Of a stretch of DNA of 64,000 nt, positions 49,219-57,918 are shown piece by piece (position 1 is the first letter of the stretch; each line of letters starts with the position of its first letter). Source of the stretch: UBA4738 sp002413305 (GTDB lineage: Bacteria; Actinomycetota; UBA4738); assembly GCA_036847185.1 (NCBI GenBank), contig DAIUAM010000018.1, forward strand, positions 1 to 64,000, given 5' to 3'. The position numbers were made by a program, and so were the translations under genes. The notes under the pieces are model-generated. The model searched no databases, had not been told where the DNA came from, and worked only from the letters and a program-made list of their open reading frames with translations.

Positions 49219-49559
49219 CCCACGCGGGTGAGATGTCCAGGTTTCGACTCCTTGCTGGCGCGATTGCGGGCATCATGCTGATCGTGGCGATCGTCCTGGT
49301 CATCCTGGAAGTGCCGGTGGCCGCGCGTCGCGGGTCGGGCGAAGCCCGGGTGCGCATTCTCCGGGCTGATCTGACGCACCTGACGACGGAGGTGGCGGCA
49401 GTCCGATCCCGGACCGCGACCGACGGGCAGGAAGCCGCGGAAGCCACGGCGAACGGGGAGCTGTTGGGAGCCGCCGTCGCGAAGGATGCCGCGGCCGTGG
49501 AGCGGCTTCAGGCGCAGCTCAAGGGTATCCGAGCCGAGATCGTAGCCATCTCGGGCTGA
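49215..49559 (+). CDS. Small single-pass membrane coiled-coil protein
   Basis: 114 residues; ATG 49215 overlaps the preceding stop. N-terminal membrane segment (LLAGAIAGIMLIVAIVLVIL) and a coiled-coil domain (RILRADLTHLTTEVAAVRS ... AVERLQAQLKGIRAEIVAI). Architecture matches the preceding gene, so the two are probably paralogs or partners. Function unknown. Confidence 0.65.
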   Translation: MTHAGEMSRFRLLAGAIAGIMLIVAIVLVILEVPVAARRGSGEARVRILRADLTHLTTEVAAVRSRTATDGQEAAEATANGELLGAAVAKDAAAVERLQAQLKGIRAEIVAISG

Positions 49560-49600
49560 CCAAACCGAGCGGGCGGGCTCCTCGCCTATGCTGGATGTTC

Positions 49601-49876
49601 ATGGCCGCCAAGCGCGTACGCGTCGTGGTGAGCGGCGACGTGCAGGGCGTCGGGTTCCGGTGGTACACGCGCGAAGAGGCCATGGGGCGGGGAGTGGCCG
49701 GCTCGGTCCGGAACCTCCCCGACGGCAAGGTGGAGGCCGTGTTCGAAGGTGACGCCAGGGCGGTCGACGCCATGGTCGAGTGGTGCCGGTCCGGCCCGAC
49801 GTGGGCGCGGGTCGATTCGGTGGAGGTGCACAAAGAGCCTCACCGTGGAGAGCCCGGCTTCCGCATCGACCACTGA
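49601..49876 (+). CDS. acyP: Acylphosphatase
   Basis: Hydrolyses acyl phosphates such as carbamoyl or acetyl phosphate. 91 residues from ATG 49601 (an ATG two codons upstream is possible). Signatures VVSGDVQGVGFRWYTREEA with the catalytic Arg, and GSVRNLPDGKVEAVFEGD with the catalytic Asn. A -10 TATGCT (49587-49592) ends 8 bases before the start, with no Shine-Dalgarno. In actinobacteria acyP usually follows mutM directly, so it marks the right edge of the accessory insertion. Confidence 0.93.
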   Translation: MAAKRVRVVVSGDVQGVGFRWYTREEAMGRGVAGSVRNLPDGKVEAVFEGDARAVDAMVEWCRSGPTWARVDSVEVHKEPHRGEPGFRIDH

Positions 49877-49923
49877 GCCCGCTCCCGGGGTAGCCGAATG
49901 ACACTCATGTGATTTTCGTGCTC

Positions 49924-49950
49924 GCAAATCCCGAACCGTCCGGGATTTGC
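49924..49950. repeat. Perfect inverted repeat between acyP and smc
   Basis: GCAAATCCCG (49924-49933), 7-base spacer AACCGTC, CGGGATTTGC (49941-49950). No U-tract follows on the plus strand, so it is a weak terminator at best. It ends 20 bases before the chosen smc start and directly before a TAGCAT -10-like box (49954-49959), which suits an operator or a terminator-attenuator for smc. Confidence 0.65.
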
Positions 49951-49969
49951 CCGTAGCATGCGAGGAGAA

Positions 49970-52900
49970 GTGTTCTTGCGATCGCTCACCGTCCGCGGGT
50001 TCAAGTCGTTCGCCGACAAGACCACGCTGGAGTTCACCCCTGGCGTCAGCGTCATCGTCGGTCCCAACGGGTCCGGCAAGTCGAACATCGCCGATGCGTT
50101 CGCCTGGGTGCTGGGCGAGCAGGGCGTTCGAGCGCTGCGGGGCGCCCAGATGAGCGACGTGATCTTCGCCGGGAGCCCCGGGCGGCCCGCGCTCGGGCTG
50201 GCGGAGGTGAAGCTGGTCATCGACAACTCCGCCGGCCTGATCCCCGTGCCCGCCACCGAGATCGAGATCAGCCGGGCCGTCTTCCGGTCCGGAGAGAGCG
50301 AGTACCGCCTCGGCGGGCGCCCGTGCCGGCTGCTCGACATCCAGGAGTTGCTGTCCGACAGCGGGCTCGGCCGCGCCCTCCACACCATCGTCTCGCAGGG
50401 CCACCTGGAGGACGTCCTGGCCGCCCGGCCCGAGGAGCGGCGGCAATTCATCGAGGAGGCCGCCGGCATCGCCAAGCACCGCCGGCGCCGGGAGCGGGCC
50501 GAGCGTAAGCTGGCCGGTCTCGAACAGGACCTCCTCCGGCTGAACGACGTCGCCGCCGAGCTGAAGCGCCAGCTCAAGCCCCTTAAGCAGCAGGCCGAAC
50601 TGGCTGGCCGCCACGAAGCACTGACCCGGGAGGCGACCGGCCTGGCCCGCGATCTGGCAGCCGCCCGGCTCCGCTCCCTGTATCGGGACCGGGAGCGACG
50701 GCAGCCCTCATGGCAGGAGGTCGAAGCCCGCCAGGAGGAGGCGCGGGCCCGGCTGGCCGAACTGGACGCGGAGATCGCCCGGCTGGACGCGGAGCTCTCC
50801 GAGGCGGAGGGGGCGCGCCGGCGGGCCGAGGACCTCCAAGCCGACGCGGTGCGGGCCAAGTCGGACGCGGAGGATTCGCTCCGCGGATCCATGCGCGAGG
50901 AAGGCCAGGCTCGGGAGCGCCTCCAGACGGCGATCGGACGTTCAGGCAGGCTCTTCGCATTGCAGGAGGAGCTCGCGCTCACGGAGCGCGCGCTGGCGGA
51001 CGTCAAGGAGACCTTCGACCTGCGGGAGACGGAGCTCGAAGATGCCGAGGCGACCTACCGGCGCGAGATGCAGGCCCGGCGCGACGCGGAGGACGAGCGG
51101 CGGCGGGCAGGGGAGGAGTCGGCCCGCTCCCTGGCCGTTCGGGAGTCCCTCGAGCGGGCGCTGGCGGGCTACCAGACCGAGTCGGAGCGGCTGGCATCCT
51201 CCCTCGAGGAGGTCCGAGCCCGGATCGGGCGGCTGTCCGGGCGGGCCATCGAGCTGGAGGCCGAGGTCGAACGCCTCGACGCCCTGGCGAGCCCGCCGGC
51301 CGAGGAGCAGTCGAAGCTCGAACGGGAGCGGGTCGAGCTGGCCGCGACGCTCTCGGAGCTGGGGACGAAGGAGAGCGGCCTGCTGGCCCGGCAGGAGATC
51401 GTGGACGCCCATGTCCGGGAGATGTCGGAGTCGCCGGGGGCTGCCTTCCTCGGTCGGCGTCCCGAACGTGCCCTCGGGTTGCTCCGGGATCTGCTCGGCG
51501 TGCCGCCCCACCTGACCGGTGCCGTACGCGGGGTGCTCGGGCCGTTCGTCGACGCCGTGGCCTACGCGAGGCGGGAGGACGCGCTGGCCGATGCGGTCGC
51601 GGAGTCGGCCAGCGGGTTGACGCTGGCCGTCGCCCTGGAGGACGGTCCCGTGCCCGAAGCGATCGCCGGCGAGCGGGCCCTCCTGGACGCGGTTCGGCCA
51701 GACGCGCGGGTCGGGGGGCTGGCCCGGCGTCTGCTGTCCGGCGTCTACCTGGTCCACAACCTCGCCGAAGCCGCCACGAAGCATCGCGTGCATCCTGCCG
51801 CGCAGTTCGTCACCCCGGAGGGCGCCGTCGTCGGGCCGGCGTTCGTCCGTGTCGCGGCCGGGCAGGACGCCCGCCTGGAGAAGGGGCGGCGGGAGTCGGC
51901 CGCCCTGGAACGCGAGCTGGCCGGATTCCGCCGGGGACTGCGCGAAGGGCGCCGGCGGATGGCCGAGATCACGGAGCGGATGGCCGTGGTCTCCGGCGAG
52001 CTCGAGACGCTCGACCGGAACATCACCACCACCGCGGAGGAGATGGGCGGCGTCGAAGCCGACCTGTCGTCGCTTCGCCGCGAGGAGCAGCTGGTGGCCG
52101 AACGCCTCGCCCAGGTCGAGGCCTCCGCCCGCTCGGCGACGGACCGGCTGGCCGGACTCCCCGAAGGGGCGGGGACCGTCCCGCCGGCGCTCCCGCCCTT
52201 CCCGGAGGCCCCGATGCACCTCCGGGTCGAGGTCGAAGCTCTTCGGCGGGAGCGTGCGCGGCTGGAGACCGGGGTGACGAAGACGCACGGGGAGCTCCAG
52301 GAGCTCCCCGCGGAGGACCCGGTCGCGCTTCGCGACGCGCTCCAGGAGGCCGAAGCCGCTCGCGGGGAGGCCGAGGAGCGGCTCCGCAACGCCGAGGGGA
52401 ACCTCGCCGGGGCGCTCGCGGCCCACCGCGCCTCCACGGAGCGGGCCCGCGACGTCCAGGGCCGTCACGCCGAGGCCAACCGGTCCTGGCGCGAACAGGC
52501 GGCGGAGGTCGAGGCAATCCGTACCGCCCACGAGGAGGAGGATCGGGCGCGCCTTGACCTGGAACGACGGATCGAGGAGGCGGAGGTGCTGCTCCGGGAG
52601 GGTCACGGCGTGGAGCCGGGGCTCGCCGTGGAGGAGCTGGGCGAGGCCGACACGGCCGAGGATCTCCAGCGGCGCGCGGACGTCGTGGGCCGACGGCTGG
52701 CCCTGCTGGGCAAGGTCAACCTGCTGGCCACCACCGAGCTCGAGCCGCTGCAGCAGCGCCACGACTTCCTGGTCCGGGAGCTCGAAGACGTCAAGGCCGC
52801 CCGCCGCGACCTGCAGGAGGTCATCCACGAGGTCGACCGGCGGATGGAGGAGCTGTACGCGTCAGCCTTCCGCGACGTCGCCACCGAATTCTCCGGGCTC

Positions 52901-53317
52901 TTCGCCGAGCTGTTCCCCGGCGGCGAGGGCCGGCTGGTCCTCACCGACCCGGACGACCCGCTGGGGTCCGGCGTGGACGTCGAGGCCCGGCCCGGCCGCA
53001 AGCGGGTCAAGCGCCTGACCCTGCTCTCGGGCGGCGAACGTTCGCTGGCCGCCTTGGCCTTCCTGTTCGCGATCTTCCGGGCCCGCCCGAGCCCGTTCTA
53101 CCTCATGGACGAGGTCGAAGCCGCCCTCGACGACGTGAACCTTCAGCGCTTCCTGGAGGTGATGAAGACCTTTGCCGAACGCTCCCAGATGCTCATCGTC
53201 ACCCACCAGAAGCGGACCATGGAGATGGCCGACGTGCTCTACGGCGTGTCGATGGGTAAGGACGGAGCGTCGAAGGTAATCTCTCAGCGGCTGGGGGCCG
53301 AGGTGCGGATCGGATAG
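49970..53317 (+). CDS. smc: Chromosome segregation protein SMC
   Basis: Condenses and segregates chromosomes. 1115 residues from GTG 49970, which gives the family start MFLRSLTVRGFKSFAD; TTG 49976 has the better-spaced GAGGAG and ATG 49958 is also open. Walker A GPNGSGKSN (31-39), Q-loop, two long coiled coils, a hinge (FLGRRPERALGLLRDLLGVP ... VYLVHNLAEA), signature LSGGERSLAALAFLFA and Walker B FYLMDEVEAALDD. Complete and intact. ScpA/ScpB are not in the window. Confidence 0.95.
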   Translation: MFLRSLTVRGFKSFADKTTLEFTPGVSVIVGPNGSGKSNIADAFAWVLGEQGVRALRGAQMSDVIFAGSPGRPALGLAEVKLVIDNSAGLIPVPATEIEISRAVFRSGESEYRLGGRPCRLLDIQELLSDSGLGRALHTIVSQGHLEDVLAARPEERRQFIEEAAGIAKHRRRRERAERKLAGLEQDLLRLNDVAAELKRQLKPLKQQAELAGRHEALTREATGLARDLAAARLRSLYRDRERRQPSWQEVEARQEEARARLAELDAEIARLDAELSEAEGARRRAEDLQADAVRAKSDAEDSLRGSMREEGQARERLQTAIGRSGRLFALQEELALTERALADVKETFDLRETELEDAEATYRREMQARRDAEDERRRAGEESARSLAVRESLERALAGYQTESERLASSLEEVRARIGRLSGRAIELEAEVERLDALASPPAEEQSKLERERVELAATLSELGTKESGLLARQEIVDAHVREMSESPGAAFLGRRPERALGLLRDLLGVPPHLTGAVRGVLGPFVDAVAYARREDALADAVAESASGLTLAVALEDGPVPEAIAGERALLDAVRPDARVGGLARRLLSGVYLVHNLAEAATKHRVHPAAQFVTPEGAVVGPAFVRVAAGQDARLEKGRRESAALERELAGFRRGLREGRRRMAEITERMAVVSGELETLDRNITTTAEEMGGVEADLSSLRREEQLVAERLAQVEASARSATDRLAGLPEGAGTVPPALPPFPEAPMHLRVEVEALRRERARLETGVTKTHGELQELPAEDPVALRDALQEAEAARGEAEERLRNAEGNLAGALAAHRASTERARDVQGRHAEANRSWREQAAEVEAIRTAHEEEDRARLDLERRIEEAEVLLREGHGVEPGLAVEELGEADTAEDLQRRADVVGRRLALLGKVNLLATTELEPLQQRHDFLVRELEDVKAARRDLQEVIHEVDRRMEELYASAFRDVATEFSGLFAELFPGGEGRLVLTDPDDPLGSGVDVEARPGRKRVKRLTLLSGGERSLAALAFLFAIFRARPSPFYLMDEVEAALDDVNLQRFLEVMKTFAERSQMLIVTHQKRTMEMADVLYGVSMGKDGASKVISQRLGAEVRIG

Positions 53318-53407
53318 CAGCGGCAGCCGTGCCGCGAGGGCTGCCACGGGCACCTCGCAGCCCAGAACGAACTCGAAAGGAGCCGTCCCATCGCCATCCT
53401 CCTGGTC

Positions 53408-54445
53408 GTGGTCCTCGCGTTCGCCGCGGCCGCCGCGATCGGATGGTTCGTCATCTTCCGGGCCCGCCGGAAGCCGCCGGGCCCGGCGGGACGGTCCGAG
53501 GTTCCGCGAGAGGAGCCGGAGGCCTGGGAGACACCGACGGTTCGAACGGCACCGCCCCCGGTCGCCAGACCGGCGCCCAGGCCCGCGGCGGTCCCGGCGG
53601 GCGAGGGCCTGGGAGGGCGCATCCGTTCGCTGTTCCGGGCCGGTCCCACGGAGGAGACGTGGGAGGGACTCGAGGAGGCGCTGATCCGGGCGGACGTGGG
53701 AGCCAAGGCCGCCGCCGCGCTGGTCTCCCGGGTCCGGGAGCGCTACCGCCCCCCGATGGACCCCGCGGAGATCGTGTCTTCCGAGGTCGTGGGCATGTTC
53801 GGCGCGGACGCACCGTGGACCCCGCCGGTAGGCCAGCCGGGGGTGGTGATGGTGGTGGGGGTGAACGGGACGGGCAAGACCACAACGATCGGGAAGCTCG
53901 CCAACCTCCTGCGGCACGAGGGCAAGAAGGTCAGCCTGGCGGCCAGCGACACCTTCCGGGCGGGGGCCGGGGAGCAGCTGGATACCTGGTCGAACCGGGC
54001 CGGCGCCCACCTGGTCGCCGGCCAGCGGGGCGCCGACCCAGGCGCGGTCGCCTTCGACGCGGTGCAGGCGGCGCGGGCTCGTGGGAGCGACGTCCTGGTG
54101 GTCGACACGGCCGGCCGCCTGCACACCCGGCAGCCGCTGATGGACGAGCTGCGGAAGATCCGACGGGTGCTCGAGAAGGCATCGGGCAGGCCGGTCGACG
54201 AGGTCCTCCTGGTACTGGACGCGACCACCGGCCAGAACGGCATCGTCCAGGCGCGGGCGTTCGCCGAAGCGGTGGGGGTGACCGGCGTGGTGCTCACCAA
54301 GATGGACGGGACGGCCCGAGGTGGCATCGTGCTCGCCGTGCGGGAGGAGCTGGGGGTGCCGGTGAAGCTGGTCGGCACCGGCGAGGGCATCGGCGACCTC
54401 GAACTGTTCGACCCCCAGTCGTTCGCGGCCCGCCTGGTGCGCTGA
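53408..54445 (+). CDS. ftsY: Signal recognition particle receptor FtsY, membrane-anchored
   Basis: Receptor for SRP; GTPase partner of Ffh. N-terminal membrane segment (VLAFAAAAAIGWFVIF), Pro/Ala/Arg linker, helical N domain (WEGLEEALIRADVGAKAA) and G domain with GVNGTGKTTT (151-160), DTFRAGAGEQL, DTAGRLHT, TKMDGTARGG and GTGEGIGDLELFDP. The start is unsettled: GTG 53408 is listed, but AAAGGAG at 53376-53382 is well spaced only for ATC 53390, which would lengthen the membrane segment to IAILLVVVLAF. No ATG exists there. It follows smc by 90 bases. Confidence 0.92.
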   Translation: MVLAFAAAAAIGWFVIFRARRKPPGPAGRSEVPREEPEAWETPTVRTAPPPVARPAPRPAAVPAGEGLGGRIRSLFRAGPTEETWEGLEEALIRADVGAKAAAALVSRVRERYRPPMDPAEIVSSEVVGMFGADAPWTPPVGQPGVVMVVGVNGTGKTTTIGKLANLLRHEGKKVSLAASDTFRAGAGEQLDTWSNRAGAHLVAGQRGADPGAVAFDAVQAARARGSDVLVVDTAGRLHTRQPLMDELRKIRRVLEKASGRPVDEVLLVLDATTGQNGIVQARAFAEAVGVTGVVLTKMDGTARGGIVLAVREELGVPVKLVGTGEGIGDLELFDPQSFAARLVR

Positions 54446-54452
54446 TCCGCCC

Positions 54453-55352
54453 ATGATCGTGGTGGCGGGCGGGAGCGGCTTCATCGGATCCGCCGTGGTC
54501 CGGCGGCTGCTAGCCGGCGGGCAGGAGGTCCGGGTCATGACCGCCCACCCCGAACGGTCCAGGTCGCGGATCGAAGGGATGGGGGCGGCGGTGGTCCTCG
54601 GTGACGTTCTGGACGCTTCGTCCCTGGCCGGCGCGGTGCGTGGTGCCGGCGTGGTGATCCAAACGCTCACCTTCCCCACGTTCCCGGTCGAGAAGGCACG
54701 GAAGCGGTTCACGTTCGAAGAGTTCGACCATCTTGGCACCGAGCGCCTCGTCGGGGCGGCCGTCGAGGCCGGCGCCAAACGGTACGTCTTCTGCTCCGGT
54801 TCGGGCGCGGGCCCGGACGCGCCGAAAGTGTGGTTCCGTGCCAAGTGGGGCGGGGAGGAGGCGGTCCGCCGCAGCGGCATCGAGCACGCCATCCTCCGCC
54901 CGTCGTGGGTCTACGGGCCGGGTGACCCTTCGCTCTCGCGGCTCGTGGCGCTGTACCGGCGGCTGCCGTTCCTCCCGGTGGTCGGCGACGGCGAGCAGCG
55001 CCTCCAGCCCGCGTTCGTGGACGACGTCGCGGATGCCTTCGCGCTCGCCGCGCGCCCTGGCGCCCCGGCCGGCACGTTCGAGATCGGCGGGCCCGAGGTC
55101 CTGTCCATGAATCAGGTGCTCGGCACGATGATGGAGGTGGCCGGGAGGAGCAAGCCGATGGTGCACGTGCCGCCCTTCCTGCCGAAGCTGCCCGGGGCGT
55201 TCACGCGGTTCCTGCCGAACCCGCCGCTGTCCCCAGGCGCGGTGGACTTCATCACCGGCGACGCGCTGGCCGATACCCGGTCCCTGCTGGCGGCGTTCGA
55301 CCTCCGGCTGACGCCCCTTCGGGCCGGGCTGGCCACGTACCTCCGGCCGTGA
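54453..55352 (+). CDS. NAD(P)-binding epimerase/NDUFA9-like protein
   Basis: 299 residues, atypical short-chain dehydrogenase: MIVVAGGSGFIGSAVVRRLL at the N-terminus (dinucleotide loop), then LGDVLDASSLAGAV, and HAILRPSWVYGPGD, the usual substrate-domain signature. The catalytic Tyr-x3-Lys is altered (VWFRAKWGGEEA), so it may bind nucleotide without classical dehydrogenase activity, as in the complex I NDUFA9 group. C-terminal hydrophobic PPFLPKLPGAFTRFLPN is typical of that group. Starts 7 bases after ftsY, and its stop overlaps mug. Confidence 0.8.
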   Translation: MIVVAGGSGFIGSAVVRRLLAGGQEVRVMTAHPERSRSRIEGMGAAVVLGDVLDASSLAGAVRGAGVVIQTLTFPTFPVEKARKRFTFEEFDHLGTERLVGAAVEAGAKRYVFCSGSGAGPDAPKVWFRAKWGGEEAVRRSGIEHAILRPSWVYGPGDPSLSRLVALYRRLPFLPVVGDGEQRLQPAFVDDVADAFALAARPGAPAGTFEIGGPEVLSMNQVLGTMMEVAGRSKPMVHVPPFLPKLPGAFTRFLPNPPLSPGAVDFITGDALADTRSLLAAFDLRLTPLRAGLATYLRP

Positions 55353-55954
55353 TGGGCCGCGGGGTGGCCGAGAAGCCGTGGCGCCCGTCGAAGGAGCAGC
55401 TCGCCGCCGCGGAGGGGGCCCGGGTCCCGGACGTGATCGGCCCCGGACTGCGGGTCCTGTTCTGCGGGATCAACCCGGGGCTGTACTCGGGCGCCGTCGG
55501 CCATCACTTCGCTCGGCCCGGCAACCGGTTCTGGCGGACGCTGTACCTGGCCGGCTTCACCGAGCGCATGCTCTCGCCGTTCGAGGAGCGGACCCTCCTC
55601 GACCACCGCCTGGGCATCACGAACCTCGTGGAGCGGAGCACGGCCCGGGCCGACCAGTTGCACCCGGACGAGCTGCGCAACGGAGCGGTGCGACTTCGCC
55701 GCAAGGCCTGCCGGACGGATCCGGCCATCGTCGTGGTCCTGGGCCTGTCCGCCTTCCGGGTGGCGTTCGGCGAGGCGGGTGCCGAGGTCGGCCCGCAGCC
55801 GGAGACGATCTGCCGCTCGCGCGCATGGCTGTTGCCGAACCCCAGCGGGCTCAACGCCCACTATCAGGTGGCGGAACTGGCCGCGGTCTTCGGCGAGCTC
55901 CGGGCGGCCGTGCAGGCTGCGGCGCTCAGCCGCGGGTTGCCGGCTCCGGGCTGA
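55349..55954 (+). CDS. mug: G/U mismatch-specific uracil-DNA glycosylase
   Basis: Removes uracil or ethenocytosine opposite G. 201 residues from GTG 55349 (or ATG 55352). Family motifs GINPGLYSGAVGHHFARPGN with Asn of the active site, RFWRTLYLAGF, LGITNLVERSTA and the intercalating NPSGLNAHY. The C-terminus overlaps the convergent kinase gene by 29 bases. Confidence 0.9.
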   Translation: MMGRGVAEKPWRPSKEQLAAAEGARVPDVIGPGLRVLFCGINPGLYSGAVGHHFARPGNRFWRTLYLAGFTERMLSPFEERTLLDHRLGITNLVERSTARADQLHPDELRNGAVRLRRKACRTDPAIVVVLGLSAFRVAFGEAGAEVGPQPETICRSRAWLLPNPSGLNAHYQVAELAAVFGELRAAVQAAALSRGLPAPG

Positions 55955-57812
55955 GGGCCGGCGCCTCGACCTCGCCCGGGACCCCGTCCTTCGGCACCCT
56001 GACCCGGAACGTCGAACCTTCTCCCGGTCGGGACTCCACCGTGATGGTCCCGCCCATCGCTTCGACGAGGCGCTTGGTGATGTAGAGCCCGAGGCCGGCT
56101 CCTTCGGCCTCCCGGGTCAGGACCGGACCGGCCTGGTGGAACCGGTCGAAGATGTTGGGGAGGTCCTCGGGCGCGATGCCGACCCCGTGGTCGATCACCG
56201 CGAGCTCCAGGATGTTCCCGCGTACGGTGGCGGCGATGATCACCGGCGCCTCCGGCGGGGAGAACTTCAGGGCGTTCTCGACCAGGTTCCGCAGGATCTG
56301 GTCGACACGCTGCGGGTCGATGACCACCGGCGGGGTGCCGGGCTGGACGCGGAGCGTGACCCGTGGCCGCCGGTCCGGGCCGACGGATTCGACGGTCTCG
56401 TGCAGGAACGCCTCGACGTCGACCCGCTCCATGGACAGGCGGATCGTGCCCGCTTCGATCCGAGAGACGAAGAGCAGGTCCTCCACCAGCCGTGCCAGGC
56501 GGCTGCTCTGCCGGTCGATGATCGTCATGAAGTTCGCGATCTGGTCGGTGGTGAGGCGGTCCTGGTTGCGCAGGAGGGTCTTCACGAAGCCCCGGATCGC
56601 GGTGATGGGCGTGCGGAGCTCGTGGCTGGTGATCGCCACGAAGTCCGACTTCATCTGATCCAGCTCCTGCAGGCGGCGCATGGTCTCCCGCTGCTGGGAC
56701 AGCAGGCGGTTGCTGTGGGCGACCAGCGTGATCTGGTCGGCCAGGCGCATCAGCAACGTCAGCGCGCCCTCGGCGAACGCCCCCGGCTCGCGGCTCTCGA
56801 CGTCCACCACCCCGACCAGCTCGTCGCCGATCCGCATCGGGGCGGCCATCTCCGACCGCATGGAGGGGTCGGCCATGATGTACCCGTCGAACTTCGTGAC
56901 GTCGGGGACGATGACCGGCTTCATGGACCGGGCGACCATGCCGGTGACGCCTCTGCCGATCGGTACGCGACCCTCGTACTCGGGCATGCCGAACATGCCC
57001 TTCACCACCAGATCATCACCGTCGCGGAGGAGGATGGTGAACGCCTCGTAGCCCAGGTCCGGCCCGATCGCGCCGACCATCAGCCGGATCGAACTGTCCA
57101 GGTCCTCGGCGGCCACACCGGCCAGGATGGCGGTGTTGAACGCGGCCAGCTCCCGGCGGGCCGACGCCTCCCGGCGGGCGGCCTCTTCGAACCGCATGGC
57201 CTGCTCGGCCGCCCTCTCGGCTTCCCGAGCCAGCGACCGGGCCATGAACCCGGCGACCAGAGCGATGATGGCCTCGATCCCAACTCGGAACACCACGTTG
57301 GCGACCAGGAAGTAGTACTTCTCCTGGTGGACGCCGGCATAGATGCCCGTGTGCGAGAAGCGGCCGGCTACGTAGGCTTCGCGAGCGAACTCGCTGGCGA
57401 GGGTCAGGACCACCGAGACGAGCGCTCCCTGCAGCCGGTACCGGAGAGCCCCTTCGAGCGGAAGGATGTAGATCACCACCCAGACGAAGCCCTTCGGGTC
57501 GTAGCTGTAGAGCCAGGCCAGGGTGAAGACCACGATGGCGTCGAGGATGAAGGCTGCCACCCCGAGCCGCGCGAGTCCCCTCTCCGTGCGGAGTCGCTCC
57601 GACGCCAGCCAGACCAGGGCATTCCCGACAGCGAGCGCGCCGATGAGCACGAAGGCCAGGTTCTGGACCAGGGTGGAGGCGAACGGGGGTGAGCCGGCGT
57701 TGGACTGGGAGACCAGGTAGACGCCGAGCACCACCGCGAACCAGCGGACCCGGACGAGCCCGCGCTCCAACCGTCTCGCCTGCACTACATCGCCGGCCTG
57801 GCCGGGTACCAA
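55926..57812 (-). CDS. GAF-containing sensor histidine kinase
   Basis: 628 residues from TTG 57812 (GGAGG eight bases upstream; GTG 57785 is the alternative). Order: about six membrane segments (WFAVVLGVYLV ... FVLIGALAVGNALVWLA ... AIIALVAGFMARSL), coiled linker, GAF domain (YEAFTILLRDGDDLVVKGMF ... GVTGMVARSMKPVIVPD), HisKA with His397 in DFVAITSHELRTPI, and HATPase_c with LVENALKFSP, DHGVGIAPEDLPNIFDRF and GAGLGLYITKRLVEAMGG. An orphan kinase: no response regulator adjacent. Divergent from ffh. Confidence 0.9.
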   Translation of the reverse strand: MVPGQAGDVVQARRLERGLVRVRWFAVVLGVYLVSQSNAGSPPFASTLVQNLAFVLIGALAVGNALVWLASERLRTERGLARLGVAAFILDAIVVFTLAWLYSYDPKGFVWVVIYILPLEGALRYRLQGALVSVVLTLASEFAREAYVAGRFSHTGIYAGVHQEKYYFLVANVVFRVGIEAIIALVAGFMARSLAREAERAAEQAMRFEEAARREASARRELAAFNTAILAGVAAEDLDSSIRLMVGAIGPDLGYEAFTILLRDGDDLVVKGMFGMPEYEGRVPIGRGVTGMVARSMKPVIVPDVTKFDGYIMADPSMRSEMAAPMRIGDELVGVVDVESREPGAFAEGALTLLMRLADQITLVAHSNRLLSQQRETMRRLQELDQMKSDFVAITSHELRTPITAIRGFVKTLLRNQDRLTTDQIANFMTIIDRQSSRLARLVEDLLFVSRIEAGTIRLSMERVDVEAFLHETVESVGPDRRPRVTLRVQPGTPPVVIDPQRVDQILRNLVENALKFSPPEAPVIIAATVRGNILELAVIDHGVGIAPEDLPNIFDRFHQAGPVLTREAEGAGLGLYITKRLVEAMGGTITVESRPGEGSTFRVRVPKDGVPGEVEAPALSPEPATRG

Positions 57813-57918
57813 CCGACAAGCCTCCAGCCCGTGGACTCCCGGCGGGGGGCGCCGCGACCGCCGGGTAGAATGGTTTTCTCGCGTAGCATACGCGGCCAAA
57901 CGACGCTCTCTTCGACGC

